A stretch of 64,000 nt of DNA, taken from assembly GCF_002246015.1 (NCBI RefSeq), contig NZ_NOLJ01000001.1, positions 682,293 to 746,292 on the forward strand, written 5' to 3'. Source of the DNA: Nostoc sp. 'Peltigera membranacea cyanobiont' 210A. GTDB lineage: Bacteria; Cyanobacteriota; Cyanobacteriia; Cyanobacteriales; Nostocaceae. Position 1 is the first letter of the stretch; each line of letters opens with the position of its first letter. A model generated the notes under the pieces. The model saw only the letters and a program-made list of their open reading frames with translations. It was not told the DNA's origin and searched no databases. The position numbers were made by a program, and so were the translations under genes. Positions 30,475 to 38,975 of this stretch are shown in pieces.

Positions 30475-32460
30475 TCAACTTTCTAGATTTGGACGTACTT
30501 TTGCCCGAATAAGTATACCAGTAATATTGTCGTGACCGTTGTATTGATTTGCCAAATCAATTAAATCTGTAACACCCCGTTCTAAGTTAGCACCAGAACT
30601 AAGTAAGGGTTGTAAGTGGGTCTGCCAATGGGTTTCTAGTAAATCATTATCTGATAGACCGTCCGATGCCAACAGCAGAAGAGTATCTTCGTTGATGTCG
30701 AAAAAGCCTACGTCGGGATTAATCGAGTTTTCATCACGAGGCCCCAAGGCTTGGGTAAGTTGGTAGGCATCTGGGCGGGCGTAAGCTATGCTTGCTTCCA
30801 CTCCTCGGTTAATTTCCCGTTGCCCAACTTCGTGATCTACTGTGACTTGTTCTAGTCCCTGTTTGCGCGTCAGGCGATAGAGACGGCTATCTCCTACATG
30901 AGCAACTGCTGCTTGAGTATCTTGAATTAAAAGCATTACCAAAGTTGTACCCATACGCCCAACTCCAGAACGGGCATCTTGTTGATTGAGCTTGTAAATC
31001 GCCTCATTAGCTAAATACACTGCCTCACGAATGCTATCTTCTGTTGGCAGCTGGTTGGCAATCCAGTGTTCTTGAAAGTATTGCCGTAGGGTGTTGACTG
31101 CTAACTCGCTGGCTATCTCGCCGCCAGCGTGTCCACCCATACCATCACAAAGAATATACAAACCATGCCCTTCTAAGACTCGACTTTTAGGGAACTCCAG
31201 TTTCTGAATTTTGGTTTCAATGCCAAAGCAGTCCTCGTTATGATGACGTTGACGCCCCACATCTGTGCGTCCTGCATCTTCTAAGCTGCTTAACTGCATC
31301 GCCAGCACAACAGTTGGCATATCATCAGTTTTACTAATGATATCTTCTAACTCATCTGATTGCGGGATAGTGGACACAGCAGTATTTTTCTCCTCTATTG
31401 GCGGCAAAGTTGCGGTTCCTAGTGCTTCCAGTTCAATAGAAATTTCCTCCAAACGCGATCGCAATTGGGCGATCGTCTGAATCTTACCTACCTCTAAATC
31501 CCCCAACATCTGGACTACAGAGCCAAATTGAGTCCGTTGCGACTGTCTAAATAGTGCTTGCCAAACTCTTCCCAAAGTTTGGATAGTTAACGGCTCCTCT
31601 GGAATAGTAGATGTTTGGCGAGGGGCATCTTCTGGCGACTCCGTGGCGGGCTGAGAATTCGATAATTCCACATACAACCTTTGTAGTGCCAACGTTTGGT
31701 CTTCATCCAATCGCAAATTCGACAAATCTAAAAGGCTTTGACGACAATTTACTGGTTCCAATACTGCCCAAAGCCGGGTCATTTCATAACACCAGTGTAG
31801 AATTTTTAACGAACTGGTTGTTTCTTCTTGCCAGAGGTCGAGTAAATACTGCCAATCCGAGCGGTTTTCGATTATTAATACCTGTATATCTCCTTGCTGC
31901 CATGCGTCGTGAATCGACGGTATCCCCCGCTCACCTTGCGATTGTAAAGCAATATAAAGTTTAGCAAGGCGAGGAATCTCATTCGCTTCCACTGCTGGTG
32001 TTAGCAAATCTGATTCCTGACTTTCTAGGATTGCCTCAATCGGTGATATTTGATACGGCTGGCAGTCTAGAACTCTCACACCCACATCAGTAATAATGGC
32101 AGTTTCCGTCTGGGCAAGTGGCGTATCTAACAATTGATAGCGCTCTTGGGAGTCTAAATAGGAGCCTAATGTAATTTGAGAAATAGGAGATGAGGAGGGT
32201 ATTGCTTGCTCATCTCCCTCACCTCCCACATCTCCTACATCCCCTTCTACTCTCAAAGCTTCCCCAGTCGTTTCTTTAGCAATAATTGCCCAAAACACTG
32301 TTCCACATTCTGTGTCACAGTTATAACAACGTAGTGCATTCACAGGTACATCATCGGTACTGCATTCAGGACAGACCTTGTGAGTCAGGGACGTGCCACA
32401 GTTTTGACAGAATTTATTACTATTGGGGTTTTCAAATTTACACTGAGGGCAAATCAGCAT
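30475..32460 (-). CDS. PP2C-type Ser/Thr phosphatase with N-terminal zinc ribbons
   Basis: A 661-residue protein. Residues 1-50 hold two zinc ribbons (CPQCKFENPNSNKFCQNCG and CPEC...RCYNCDTEC). The middle is an acidic region, possibly a degenerate kinase-like fold. From about residue 405 to 655 is the metal-dependent PP2C phosphatase: DVGRQRHHNEDCFG, the metal motif LCDGMGGHAGGEIAS, AHVGDSRLYRL and LLASDGLSDND. It removes phosphate from Ser/Thr, probably reversing the neighbouring FHA kinase; both carry zinc ribbons. Soluble. ATG at 32460. Confidence 0.93.
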   Translation of the reverse strand: MLICPQCKFENPNSNKFCQNCGTSLTHKVCPECSTDDVPVNALRCYNCDTECGTVFWAIIAKETTGEALRVEGDVGDVGGEGDEQAIPSSSPISQITLGSYLDSQERYQLLDTPLAQTETAIITDVGVRVLDCQPYQISPIEAILESQESDLLTPAVEANEIPRLAKLYIALQSQGERGIPSIHDAWQQGDIQVLIIENRSDWQYLLDLWQEETTSSLKILHWCYEMTRLWAVLEPVNCRQSLLDLSNLRLDEDQTLALQRLYVELSNSQPATESPEDAPRQTSTIPEEPLTIQTLGRVWQALFRQSQRTQFGSVVQMLGDLEVGKIQTIAQLRSRLEEISIELEALGTATLPPIEEKNTAVSTIPQSDELEDIISKTDDMPTVVLAMQLSSLEDAGRTDVGRQRHHNEDCFGIETKIQKLEFPKSRVLEGHGLYILCDGMGGHAGGEIASELAVNTLRQYFQEHWIANQLPTEDSIREAVYLANEAIYKLNQQDARSGVGRMGTTLVMLLIQDTQAAVAHVGDSRLYRLTRKQGLEQVTVDHEVGQREINRGVEASIAYARPDAYQLTQALGPRDENSINPDVGFFDINEDTLLLLASDGLSDNDLLETHWQTHLQPLLSSGANLERGVTDLIDLANQYNGHDNITGILIRAKVRPNLES

Positions 32461-32637
32461 AGTGGAAGTTCCTTTATTCCCATTCGTTCCAAGGTGCTTC
32501 TAGCTACTAAAATCCAAGGTGCCAAAATTGGCTGTCCCTGACTACAGTAAATTGTAGTTTCTCAATGAATTTTGGTGGCAGTATTAATTGTGACGCATAT
32601 TTAGATAAATATTTCATATATTGGCAGCTAATTCCTT

Positions 32638-32868
32638 ATAAATGGGGAATGGGGAATGGGGCATGGGGCATAGGGAATGGAGAAGATGACGGGGATGAGG
32701 AAGAAGCAGGGGAGATGAGGAGACAAGGGGGACAATGAGGACAAGGGGGATAATGAGGACAAGGGGTAATTATTGAACAAGTCTCTCCCTTATCTCCCCC
32801 CTCTTCCTTGTCTACTTTGTCTCTTCTCAATGCCCAATCCCCAATGCCCAATCCCCAATCCCCAATTG
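32638..32868. repeat. Long G-rich/C-rich repeat pair in the phosphatase-binding protein gap
   Basis: Part of a 408-bp gap. The G-rich arm (GGGGAAT, GGGGCAT, then ACAAGGGGGA units) runs about 32643-32767; a spacer with TAATTATTGAACAAG follows; then a C-rich arm (CCCCAAT, GCCCAAT) ends at the stop of the binding-protein gene. A 78-codon frame across it is repeat-derived, not a gene. Bases 32461-32637 show nothing notable. Confidence 0.8.
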
Positions 32869-33684
32869 TCAAGAGTCTGGCAATTGTGGAGGTTCAGCAT
32901 CAAACCATTTTTGATAAATTTGCTTGTAAGTGCCATTGGATAACAAAGTCGCTATACCTTTGTTAATTGCATCCAAATGAGGTGAATCCTTGGGCATAGC
33001 AATCCCGTAGTATTCTTGAGTAAGCAAATCCGCAACAACTCTGATGCCTTTGAGTTTGCCATTTTTAATCGCATACAAAGTAGCGAAAGCATCGCTAACC
33101 ACAGCATCAACGTTGCCATTGAGTAAGTCTTGGAAAAATTCTGGCCCAGAATTAAAAGTACTAATTTTGGCGTTGGAGATGGTTTTGGCAAAATCTGCCC
33201 CAGTGGAACCAATTTGGACAGCAATTTTTTTGCCTTTGAGACTATTGAAGTCTTTAATATTTTGATTGTCTTCGCGGACAGCGTAGGCGTAGCCCGTCGT
33301 AGACATCGCAAGTCCGGCTTTAAAATAAGGTCGTGAAAAAGCAATTGTTTTCAGGCGTTCGGCGGTAATTGTGATTCCACTAATTGCTCCATCAACTCTT
33401 TTAGCTTGCAAAGTCGAGATCATGCCATCAAAGGGCAGACTTTCAAACTGGATTGCAAAACCTGCTACTTTAGCAATCGCATTCATTAAATCAATATCAA
33501 AACCTTCTAACTTACCGTCAGCTGTTTGGAATTCAAAAGGGACAAAGGTGGGGTCTGTGGCCACCTTGAGAGGTTTAGCGTCTGGATTAGTAGTGGGATA
33601 TAAACTCTGACAGCCAATAATCAGTAGTAGGCAGCCTAAGCTGAGAATTAGCTGCTGCCACTTGAAGTTAATTAATTTCACCAT
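32869..33684 (-). CDS. Amino-acid ABC transporter substrate-binding lipoprotein
   Basis: Family 3 periplasmic binding protein for polar or basic amino acids. The signal segment QQLILSLGCLLLIIGC ends in lipobox LIIGC, so the mature protein is lipid-anchored at Cys25. The fold shows LKVATDPTFVPFEF, LEGFDIDLMNAIA, FDGMISTLQAKRVDGAISGITITAERL, LKGKKIAVQIGSTGADFA and YGIAMPKDSP. Residues STTGYAYAV are encoded by an interspersed repeat (33281-33309) also found elsewhere in the window, an apparent in-frame insertion near the hinge. No permease or ATPase is adjacent. Divergent from the aminotransferase at 33816. ATG at 33684. Confidence 0.93.
   Translation of the reverse strand: MVKLINFKWQQLILSLGCLLLIIGCQSLYPTTNPDAKPLKVATDPTFVPFEFQTADGKLEGFDIDLMNAIAKVAGFAIQFESLPFDGMISTLQAKRVDGAISGITITAERLKTIAFSRPYFKAGLAMSTTGYAYAVREDNQNIKDFNSLKGKKIAVQIGSTGADFAKTISNAKISTFNSGPEFFQDLLNGNVDAVVSDAFATLYAIKNGKLKGIRVVADLLTQEYYGIAMPKDSPHLDAINKGIATLLSNGTYKQIYQKWFDAEPPQLPDS
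33281..33309. repeat. Interspersed repeat inside a coding region
   Basis: GCGTAGGCGTAGCCCGTCGT plus AGACATCGC, the complement of a GCGATGYCTRCGRCGGGCT family word also seen at 55602-55619 and in part at 28053-28069. Here it is read through in frame within the amino-acid binding protein. Confidence 0.6.
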
Positions 33685-33742
33685 AGTAATTTTGTTCTAG
33701 TAATCAATATTTACGATACTTGTCATGATGTTATAAGAAAGA

Positions 33743-33754
33743 ATACATATGTAT
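33743..33754. promoter_or_regulatory. Palindrome ATACATATGTAT between divergent genes
   Basis: A perfect 12-bp palindrome in the 131-bp gap between the divergent amino-acid binding protein and aminotransferase genes, 61 bp before the aminotransferase ATG. Its position suggests an operator; the binding protein is unknown. Confidence 0.35.
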
Positions 33755-33815
33755 AAGTTTTCGCCAATTGCCTTTGTGTGCGTTCTATATTCTGACTCCC
33801 AATTTTGGATTACTT

Positions 33816-35018
33816 ATGGCTCCTACCACTTCTGCTTACCAAATTACTGATTTGTTTGCCGAACGAGCTAGAAATCTGACACCCCCAACTTACGGCACTG
33901 AGTTAACCAAAATCATCACCGTCAGCTTTGCCTATGGTCTTGCTGACCCAATTCTCTTTCCCCATGCTGACTTGTCTGCTGCAAGTGCTGCTGTACTGGC
34001 AGAAGAAGCTCCGATCGCTCTCAATTACGGGCCACCTTCAGCCCAACTTTATGAACAAATTATTCTCCGCTTGCAAGCTCAAGGAATACCCGCCGATCGC
34101 GATCGCGTGATTATTGGCTACGGTTCCGGTCAGATTTTGGGCTTGCTGCCAGATGTATTTCTCGAACCTGGTGATGTAGTAATTGTGGAAGGGCCAACCT
34201 TCTTGGGAGTAGTTAGTAGATTTGTCCAGGCTGGCGCACGCCTGATTACTATTCCTGTTGATGAGATGGGAATGGATGTAGATGCGTTAGAAGAAACTTT
34301 AAGCGACTTGAAAAAACGGGGGATTCGACCCAGGTTTATTTACACTATCCCTACTTTTCATAATCCCACAGGCACTACTATGTCATTATCTCGCCGCCAA
34401 AAACTAGTAGCGTTAGCGGCTGAGTATGGCGTGTTGGTGGTAGAAGACGATGCCTACAGCGATTTGCGCTTCCAAGGTGAAGTTGTGCCATCCTTGGCAA
34501 GCCTTGACAAGGAGGGGTGGGTGTTATACGTGAATACCTTCTCGAAAATCATTGCGCCTGGTATCCGATTAGGCTGGGCTTGTGGCGATCCAGCAATTAT
34601 TGAGCGGTTGGCAATGTTCAAAAGTGAAGGGCCTGTGGGGCCGTTTGTCAGCCATGTGGTTGGTCGCTACTGTGCTACAGGCAAACTAGATTATCACATT
34701 CAGGAGCTAATCGCCTGCTATAAGCATAAGTGTAATTTGTTGTTAGAAGCGATCGCTCAAGAGTTTCCCAGTGATGTAGTTGCTTTGCGACCAGGTGGTG
34801 GCTTTTTTGTGTGGTGTAAATTGCCGCCAGACATCAGCGCCGAAGCACTCCTAACTGCTGCTAGTGAACACGGCATCAGCTTTCTGCCAGGAACTCGCTG
34901 CTACGCCAATGGACAGGGAGATGATGCCATTAGGTTAGCTTTTAGCTTTCAAACAACTAAAAAGATTGTCGAGGGAATCGCTACCTTGGGAGCAGTGCTG
35001 AGGGGATGGCAGCGATGA
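33816..35018 (+). CDS. PLP-dependent aminotransferase, class I/II (2-aminoadipate/MocR-like)
   Basis: Fold-type I aminotransferase of 400 residues, of the subgroup that includes 2-aminoadipate aminotransferase and MocR C-terminal domains. It has INYG-type ALNYGPPSAQLYEQIILRLQAQGI, GYGSGQILGLLPDVFLEPGD, PTFHNPTGTTMS with the substrate-binding Asn, VVEDDAYSDLRFQG with the PLP Asp, and the PLP Lys in TFSKIIAPGIRLGW. No GntR domain. ATG at 33816 (MAPTTSAYQ) is chosen over an upstream in-frame ATG at 33768, whose 16 residues are not conserved in type. It may act on an amino acid taken up with the divergent binding protein; substrate unknown. Confidence 0.9.
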   Translation: MAPTTSAYQITDLFAERARNLTPPTYGTELTKIITVSFAYGLADPILFPHADLSAASAAVLAEEAPIALNYGPPSAQLYEQIILRLQAQGIPADRDRVIIGYGSGQILGLLPDVFLEPGDVVIVEGPTFLGVVSRFVQAGARLITIPVDEMGMDVDALEETLSDLKKRGIRPRFIYTIPTFHNPTGTTMSLSRRQKLVALAAEYGVLVVEDDAYSDLRFQGEVVPSLASLDKEGWVLYVNTFSKIIAPGIRLGWACGDPAIIERLAMFKSEGPVGPFVSHVVGRYCATGKLDYHIQELIACYKHKCNLLLEAIAQEFPSDVVALRPGGGFFVWCKLPPDISAEALLTAASEHGISFLPGTRCYANGQGDDAIRLAFSFQTTKKIVEGIATLGAVLRGWQR

Positions 35019-35143
35019 TCGTACCAATTCTCGATTTAGTGGAAAGTCCGATCTAAGGAAATCTCTGGTCAGACTTTCCAACTTACGAGCCGTAGCAATT
35101 AGCGAACCGCTCTTCCTTTTCCACATCCCGCAAAAAGTCACGC

Positions 35144-35599
35144 TTAGTACCAGTTAGTGCGGGTTACGACGGTTCCGGTGCCGCAGACTAGCGCCGCGCG
35201 GGAGAGGCGACCACTGAGGTTATTGCCCACCTTCGTGTAGGCAAAATTAATGCCCGGATCGACGGTCTCGCCAACATAATCCCAGCGGCTGGGGTTGGGG
35301 TTACTGCTCCGGGTGCGATCGAGGTAGACCTTGCAGTAAGGCGGCGCGTTCTCGATTCGCGCAAATGAACCGCATTGGCCGCTGTAGAAGTACTTCAGGG
35401 TTATGTTGCTTCCAGCCCAGGTTGCCTTCTTACTCTGTTGGAGGCTGTAACGGCAGGGTGTGGACTCCGGGTAGCGACCTTCATAAGGGTAGTTTGGATA
35501 GCCCGGACTGTTGAACGGCGCAGCCTGAGCGGTGGTTGCAAACGTCAGCGACGCGGAGATAAATAGGCCGAAAACCCTGGTGATTGTTCTGATCCCCAT
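35144..35599 (-). CDS. Small secreted protein, GC-rich gene, function unknown
   Basis: A 151-residue exported protein. Residues 1-26 are a signal peptide (TRVFGLFISASLTFATTAQA, cut before APFNS). The mature part is rich in Tyr, Asn, Pro and Gly with four or five Cys (TPCRYS, GQCGSFA, PPYCKVY, LVCGTG), so disulfides are likely. The YSGQCGSFARIEN block recalls small secreted proteins of the DUF2690 type known from actinobacteria, but the match is loose. The gene is clearly richer in GC than its surroundings, contains little HIP1, and sits next to an insertion sequence, all of which hint at transfer. ATG at 35599. Confidence 0.7.
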   Translation of the reverse strand: MGIRTITRVFGLFISASLTFATTAQAAPFNSPGYPNYPYEGRYPESTPCRYSLQQSKKATWAGSNITLKYFYSGQCGSFARIENAPPYCKVYLDRTRSSNPNPSRWDYVGETVDPGINFAYTKVGNNLSGRLSRAALVCGTGTVVTRTNWY

Positions 35600-35663
35600 A
35601 AGTGGTTTCCAAATTCAATTTTATATTTATTTACTAGATTAACTATTTATAGTAAGTAGGCAA

Positions 35664-37114
35664 AAAAATTTGGTTCTTCAGTACTTACTATGCTAAATTA
35701 TTAGCTGCGAAGGTTAAAAAGTATAAAGAATTGCATAAAATATTTAGTAAAACTTTTGACATAATTGACTTAGGACGCAGATTCATTATTAACTGTAAGT
35801 ACTAGAAAAGTATTTTTTGTCTATTTACAGTTATGAACAGGAAACAAAATATTAAAATACTAACAGAGCTTCTAGATTTAAAAGATGTGAAAGTTATATC
35901 ACATCGCCTTCATGTCGGGATAGGAATGATTTTACAAATAGAATCAATAAAATCATACAGTACTTGTCCTCGCTGTGGTACAAAAAGCCATAGATTACAT
36001 CAAAATCATCGATACATTGTTAAAGATTTACCTTTCGGTGAGAAACCAGTATTTTTAGAAATAAATAGAAGACAATTCAAATGCGAAGAATGTAAAAAAC
36101 CCTTTAGTGAGAATTTAGATTTCGTGAGCCAGAAAAGAACTTATACAAAACGGCTGGCACACAAGATAATACAAGAGGTAGTAGAAAACGATATCCACAG
36201 TGTAGCTGATCAAGGGATAGTGACAACAGAAGAAATAGAAAGAATGTTAAAAGACGCTTCGCTTGAATTATCTGATGACAAACCTTCTCTGATAAAAAGA
36301 CTTGGAATCGATGAGATAGCTCTGGTTAAGGGCAAGGGTAATTACTGCGCCGTACTAATAGATTTAGATACATCTAAGCTAGTAACTATTTTAAATGGGC
36401 GCACGCAAGAAGTAGTGAAGGAAACCCTTTTAGAATGGGGATATGAGGTCTTAGAACAAATTGAGGAAGTGAGTATAGATTTGTGGGTTGGTTATAAAAA
36501 CGTTGTCACAGAATTAATGCCCAATGCTCAAGTAGTAGCAGATAGATTTCATGTAATGACACAGATTAATAAAGAATTAGATACACAGAGAAAACGAGAG
36601 AAACGGAGTCTAGAAGAATTAATTAAAAAAGCGCAATTATCAGCACAAAAAGCTGAATATGAAAAACTTTTATCGGGATTAAAAAATAGTAAGTACGTTT
36701 TACTTAAAAATGAGTCAGACTTAAATGAAGAGCAAATAAATAAACTTTCTGAAGTCAAGAATGTATCTCCTGTCTTAAAAGAAATGCATGAATTAAAAGA
36801 AAAATTTAGAAAGATTTTTAATAAGACAGATAATTGGTATCCGGGAGTTTTTAAACTCGGTATGTGGTTATCGAAAGCTAAAAAATATTTTCCCAAGAGT
36901 AACAATACTATTATCCGTTGGTTTGATGAGATAATTGCTTACTTTGATAATGGGACAAGTAGTGGTGCTGTGGAAGGTATTAATAACAAGATCAAGTTGA
37001 TTAAACGTTCCGGTTATGGATTTAGAAACTTTGACAATTTCCGAGTTAGATGCTTATTGAATTGGCATTTTAACTATTAGTTAAGCATACTATGTACTGA
37101 AGAACCAAAAATTT
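35664..37114 (+). mobile_element. Complete ISL3-family insertion sequence with 8-bp target duplication
   Basis: The element spans 35672-37106 (1435 bp). Its ends are inverted repeats: left GGTTCTTCAGTAC then TTACTATGCTAA, right the complement of GGTTCTTCAGTAC then ATAGTATGCTTAA, about 25 bp with two mismatches and one gap. The element is flanked by identical 8-mers AAAAATTT at 35664-35671 and 37107-37114. Eight bases is the usual duplication of ISL3. One intact transposase frame fills it. It is AT-rich and I see no GCGATCGC octamer inside, unlike the host sequence. Confidence 0.93.
35833..37080 (+). CDS. ISL3 family transposase
   Basis: A 415-residue DDE transposase, full length for ISL3. 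The N-terminal zinc finger has CPRCGTKSH ... FKCEECKKPF; a helix-turn-helix region follows (KRLAHKIIQEVVENDIHSVADQ). Catalytic-site candidates are Asp in RLGIDEIALVKGKGNY, Asp in AQVVADRFHVM and Glu in SSGAVEGINNKIKLIKRSGYGFRNF. The frame is unbroken and the ends and target duplication are intact, so the element is probably still able to move. ATG at 35833. Confidence 0.95.
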   Translation: MNRKQNIKILTELLDLKDVKVISHRLHVGIGMILQIESIKSYSTCPRCGTKSHRLHQNHRYIVKDLPFGEKPVFLEINRRQFKCEECKKPFSENLDFVSQKRTYTKRLAHKIIQEVVENDIHSVADQGIVTTEEIERMLKDASLELSDDKPSLIKRLGIDEIALVKGKGNYCAVLIDLDTSKLVTILNGRTQEVVKETLLEWGYEVLEQIEEVSIDLWVGYKNVVTELMPNAQVVADRFHVMTQINKELDTQRKREKRSLEELIKKAQLSAQKAEYEKLLSGLKNSKYVLLKNESDLNEEQINKLSEVKNVSPVLKEMHELKEKFRKIFNKTDNWYPGVFKLGMWLSKAKKYFPKSNNTIIRWFDEIIAYFDNGTSSGAVEGINNKIKLIKRSGYGFRNFDNFRVRCLLNWHFNY

Positions 37115-37408
37115 CTAAGTATGTAACAAAAATCTAAAGTAATTAACCCTCGTTAATCACTCTGAAAAAAGAAAAATAAGAGCTTATTTTTCAACTGTAA
37201 ATAAAGCGATAATTGAAGCGTTTATTTTCTAACAGAATCCTAAAATCAAGATTTTTGGTAAAAGTTTTATACTCAGAACCAGCCCTTTCAAGTTGAATCA
37301 GCATTTTTTGGGGAATTTATTTAACTGCATTAGTCGCAGATAACACAAAAATAAGAATAATTCTTGTCCAAAAATTTTATCAGTCTTGAAAGGGCTAATT
37401 TTGAATCT
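37115..37408. other. Gap between insertion sequence and J-domain gene, with 116-bp inverted-repeat unit
   Basis: AT-rich and without coding character. It contains a unit bounded by perfect 12-bp inverted repeats AGCCCTTTCAAG (37281-37292) and CTTGAAAGGGCT (37385-37396), described separately. Otherwise I see nothing in it. Confidence 0.55.
37281..37396. repeat. 116-bp unit with perfect 12-bp terminal inverted repeats
   Basis: The ends AGCCCTTTCAAG and CTTGAAAGGGCT are exact complements, enclosing 92 bp of non-coding AT-rich sequence. The shape is that of a miniature inverted-repeat element, though I find no clear target duplication. The right end lies 13 bp from the J-domain stop, so a long-range terminator is an alternative. 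Confidence 0.5.
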
Positions 37409-38032
37409 TTAAAAAATTTGCTCCAAGCGCTGGAAATCGCGCTGGACTTCATACCAGAGACTTTTATTATGAGGATCTGTTTTCAAAGCTTTTTTGAGAT
37501 AAATTCTGGCTTTGAGTAGTTGTTTTTCCGAAATTAGCGCGCGTCCCCAAATTTGATAAGCGATCGCTAGCCATTGGCGAACTTCTGCATCTGTTGACAA
37601 CCGATCTGCTAAAGCTTCCGCCAGGGCGATCGCTTGCGGAAATCGTCTTTCTTGCAAAAATCGCTGCAATTGCTCATAAGTCTTCCACTTCAGCCGTTCT
37701 TCTATTTCCAACAGATTCGGCGGCTTTGGTTTCCCTGATTGTTGGCTTGTCACCGTCGTTACTGGTGTTTTCTGCCGCTGCGTTGCCTTGGCGTCGTCAC
37801 CTCCAGACGTTGACACCTGACTTGAATGTACGCCAATTTCCTCTGGTAGTACTACCGTCAGCAGGAGTTTGTAAGCCTCTGTCAAGGCAATAAACTTATC
37901 TTTGGCTTTGTTGTCATCTGGGTTGATATCGGGATGATATTGCTGCGCCAGTCGTCGGTAAGACGCTTTGATGTCAGCAAAAGAAGCTCCCGATCTTAAA
38001 CCTAGCAAACGGTAGCAATCTCCAAGATCCAT
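37409..38032 (-). CDS. J-domain (DnaJ-like) protein with helical C-terminus
   Basis: A 207-residue co-chaperone-like protein. Residues 3-65 are a J domain with DCYRLLGLRSGASFADIKASYRRLAQQYHPD, the HPD motif that stimulates Hsp70 ATPase. A low-complexity linker follows. The C-terminal part (about 115-207) is helical with a TPR-like pair (LKARIYLKKALKTDPHNKSLWYEVQRDFQRLE). No zinc-finger or client-binding domain of DnaJ, so it is a type III J protein that likely directs DnaK to a special partner. ATG at 38032. Upstream on the same strand are the clp genes. Confidence 0.9.
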   Translation of the reverse strand: MDLGDCYRLLGLRSGASFADIKASYRRLAQQYHPDINPDDNKAKDKFIALTEAYKLLLTVVLPEEIGVHSSQVSTSGGDDAKATQRQKTPVTTVTSQQSGKPKPPNLLEIEERLKWKTYEQLQRFLQERRFPQAIALAEALADRLSTDAEVRQWLAIAYQIWGRALISEKQLLKARIYLKKALKTDPHNKSLWYEVQRDFQRLEQIF

Positions 38033-38158
38033 CTTGAGCTATCAGCTATCGAATATTTAGCTATCGGCTATTATCTGTCAGTTTCAGCTTCAAGCCCGGA
38101 CTATTAATAATAAGGGCTAATTTTCTATTTTAAAGTTCAATGTTGACAGTTTGTTTAA

Positions 38159-38266
38159 AGAAGGGGAGTGGGGAGTGGGGATTAGCGAGCTAGGAGTTAG
38201 AAGTTAGAAGTTAGAATTCTTCCCCTGTCCCTCTGCCCCCCTGCCCCCCTGCCTTCCTACTCCCCT
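38159..38266. repeat. G-rich/C-rich repeat pair running into the clpP stop
   Basis: A G-rich arm (GGGGAGT units, then GTTAGAA repeats) and a C-rich arm (TGCCCCCC, TCCCCTG units). The C-rich arm overlaps the last codons of clpP, so that the final Thr-Gly-Glu-stop is encoded by the repeat. Confidence 0.7.
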
Positions 38267-38868
38267 GTTATTACCGAGGTTCGTTCTTCAATCACACGGT
38301 CAATTAAACCGTATTCTTTGGCTTCTTCGGCAGACATGAAAAAGTCACGATCCATATCTTTTTCGATCTTTTGTATCGTCTGACCGGTTTTATCGGCATA
38401 AATACCATTAAGTTGGTGACGAATTCGCAGAATCTCTCTAGCTTCAATTTCGATATCGGTTGCTTGTCCACGGGTGCCACCTGAAGGCTGGTGAATCATA
38501 ATCCGTGAGTGAGGCAATGCTAACCGTTTGCCTTTGGTGCCAGCTGCTAGCAGGAAAGACCCCATTGAAGCAGCTAATCCCACGCAAATAGTCACTACAT
38601 CTGATTTGATATGTTGCATGGTGTCAAAAATCGCCATGCCAGATGTAACCATTCCGCCGGGGGAATTGATGTATAAATAAATATCTTTACCTGGATCATC
38701 TGAATCCAGATACAGCATTACAGCAATAATTTGATTGGCAATTTCATCATCAATATCTCGCCCCAAGAATATAATCCTTTCCCGGTAAAGGCGATCGTAG
38801 ATGCTAATCCAATCTGTATATTGTCCACCGGGCATCCGGTAAGGAACTTTAGGAACGCCTATAGGCAT
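38257..38868 (-). CDS. clpP: ATP-dependent Clp protease proteolytic subunit ClpP (ClpP3 type)
   Basis: Serine protease subunit that assembles in heptameric rings and degrades proteins fed by a Clp ATPase. The catalytic triad is visible: Ser in [14 protein letters not shown], His in IMIHQPSGG, Asp in DMDRDFF. 203 residues, normal length. The gene follows clpR by 107 bp on the same strand. In cyanobacteria the clpR-clpP3 pair encodes the mixed core that works with ClpC and is essential in Synechococcus, so the ClpP3 identity is inferred from context. ATG at 38868 with GGAG before it. Confidence 0.95.
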   Translation of the reverse strand: MPIGVPKVPYRMPGGQYTDWISIYDRLYRERIIFLGRDIDDEIANQIIAVMLYLDSDDPGKDIYLYINSPGGMVTSGMAIFDTMQHIKSDVVTICVGLAASMGSFLLAAGTKGKRLALPHSRIMIHQPSGGTRGQATDIEIEAREILRIRHQLNGIYADKTGQTIQKIEKDMDRDFFMSAEEAKEYGLIDRVIEERTSVITGE

Positions 38869-38975
38869 AATTTACTCCGTTTTTAATAATTTGGGGGCGG
38901 TGGGAGAGTTAGGAATAACTCATAACTCCTGCACAAACGCGATTAATCGCGTCTCTACTCAGCACTCAGCACTCA

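Noticed and set aside
32636-32872. 78-codon minus-strand frame
   Set aside because: It is made wholly of heptad and purine-rich repeats; the CPHYPPCPHCPP text is a by-product of the repeat.
33700-33720. NtcA-type site upstream of the amino-acid binding protein
   Set aside because: The word is GTA-N9-TAC, one base longer than the GTA-N8-TAC consensus, and no -10 box is placed correctly.
35041-35079. Terminator between convergent aminotransferase and secreted-protein genes
   Set aside because: GGAAAGTC/GACTTTCC gives an 8-bp stem, but the loop is 23 bases and no T-run follows; too weak to list.
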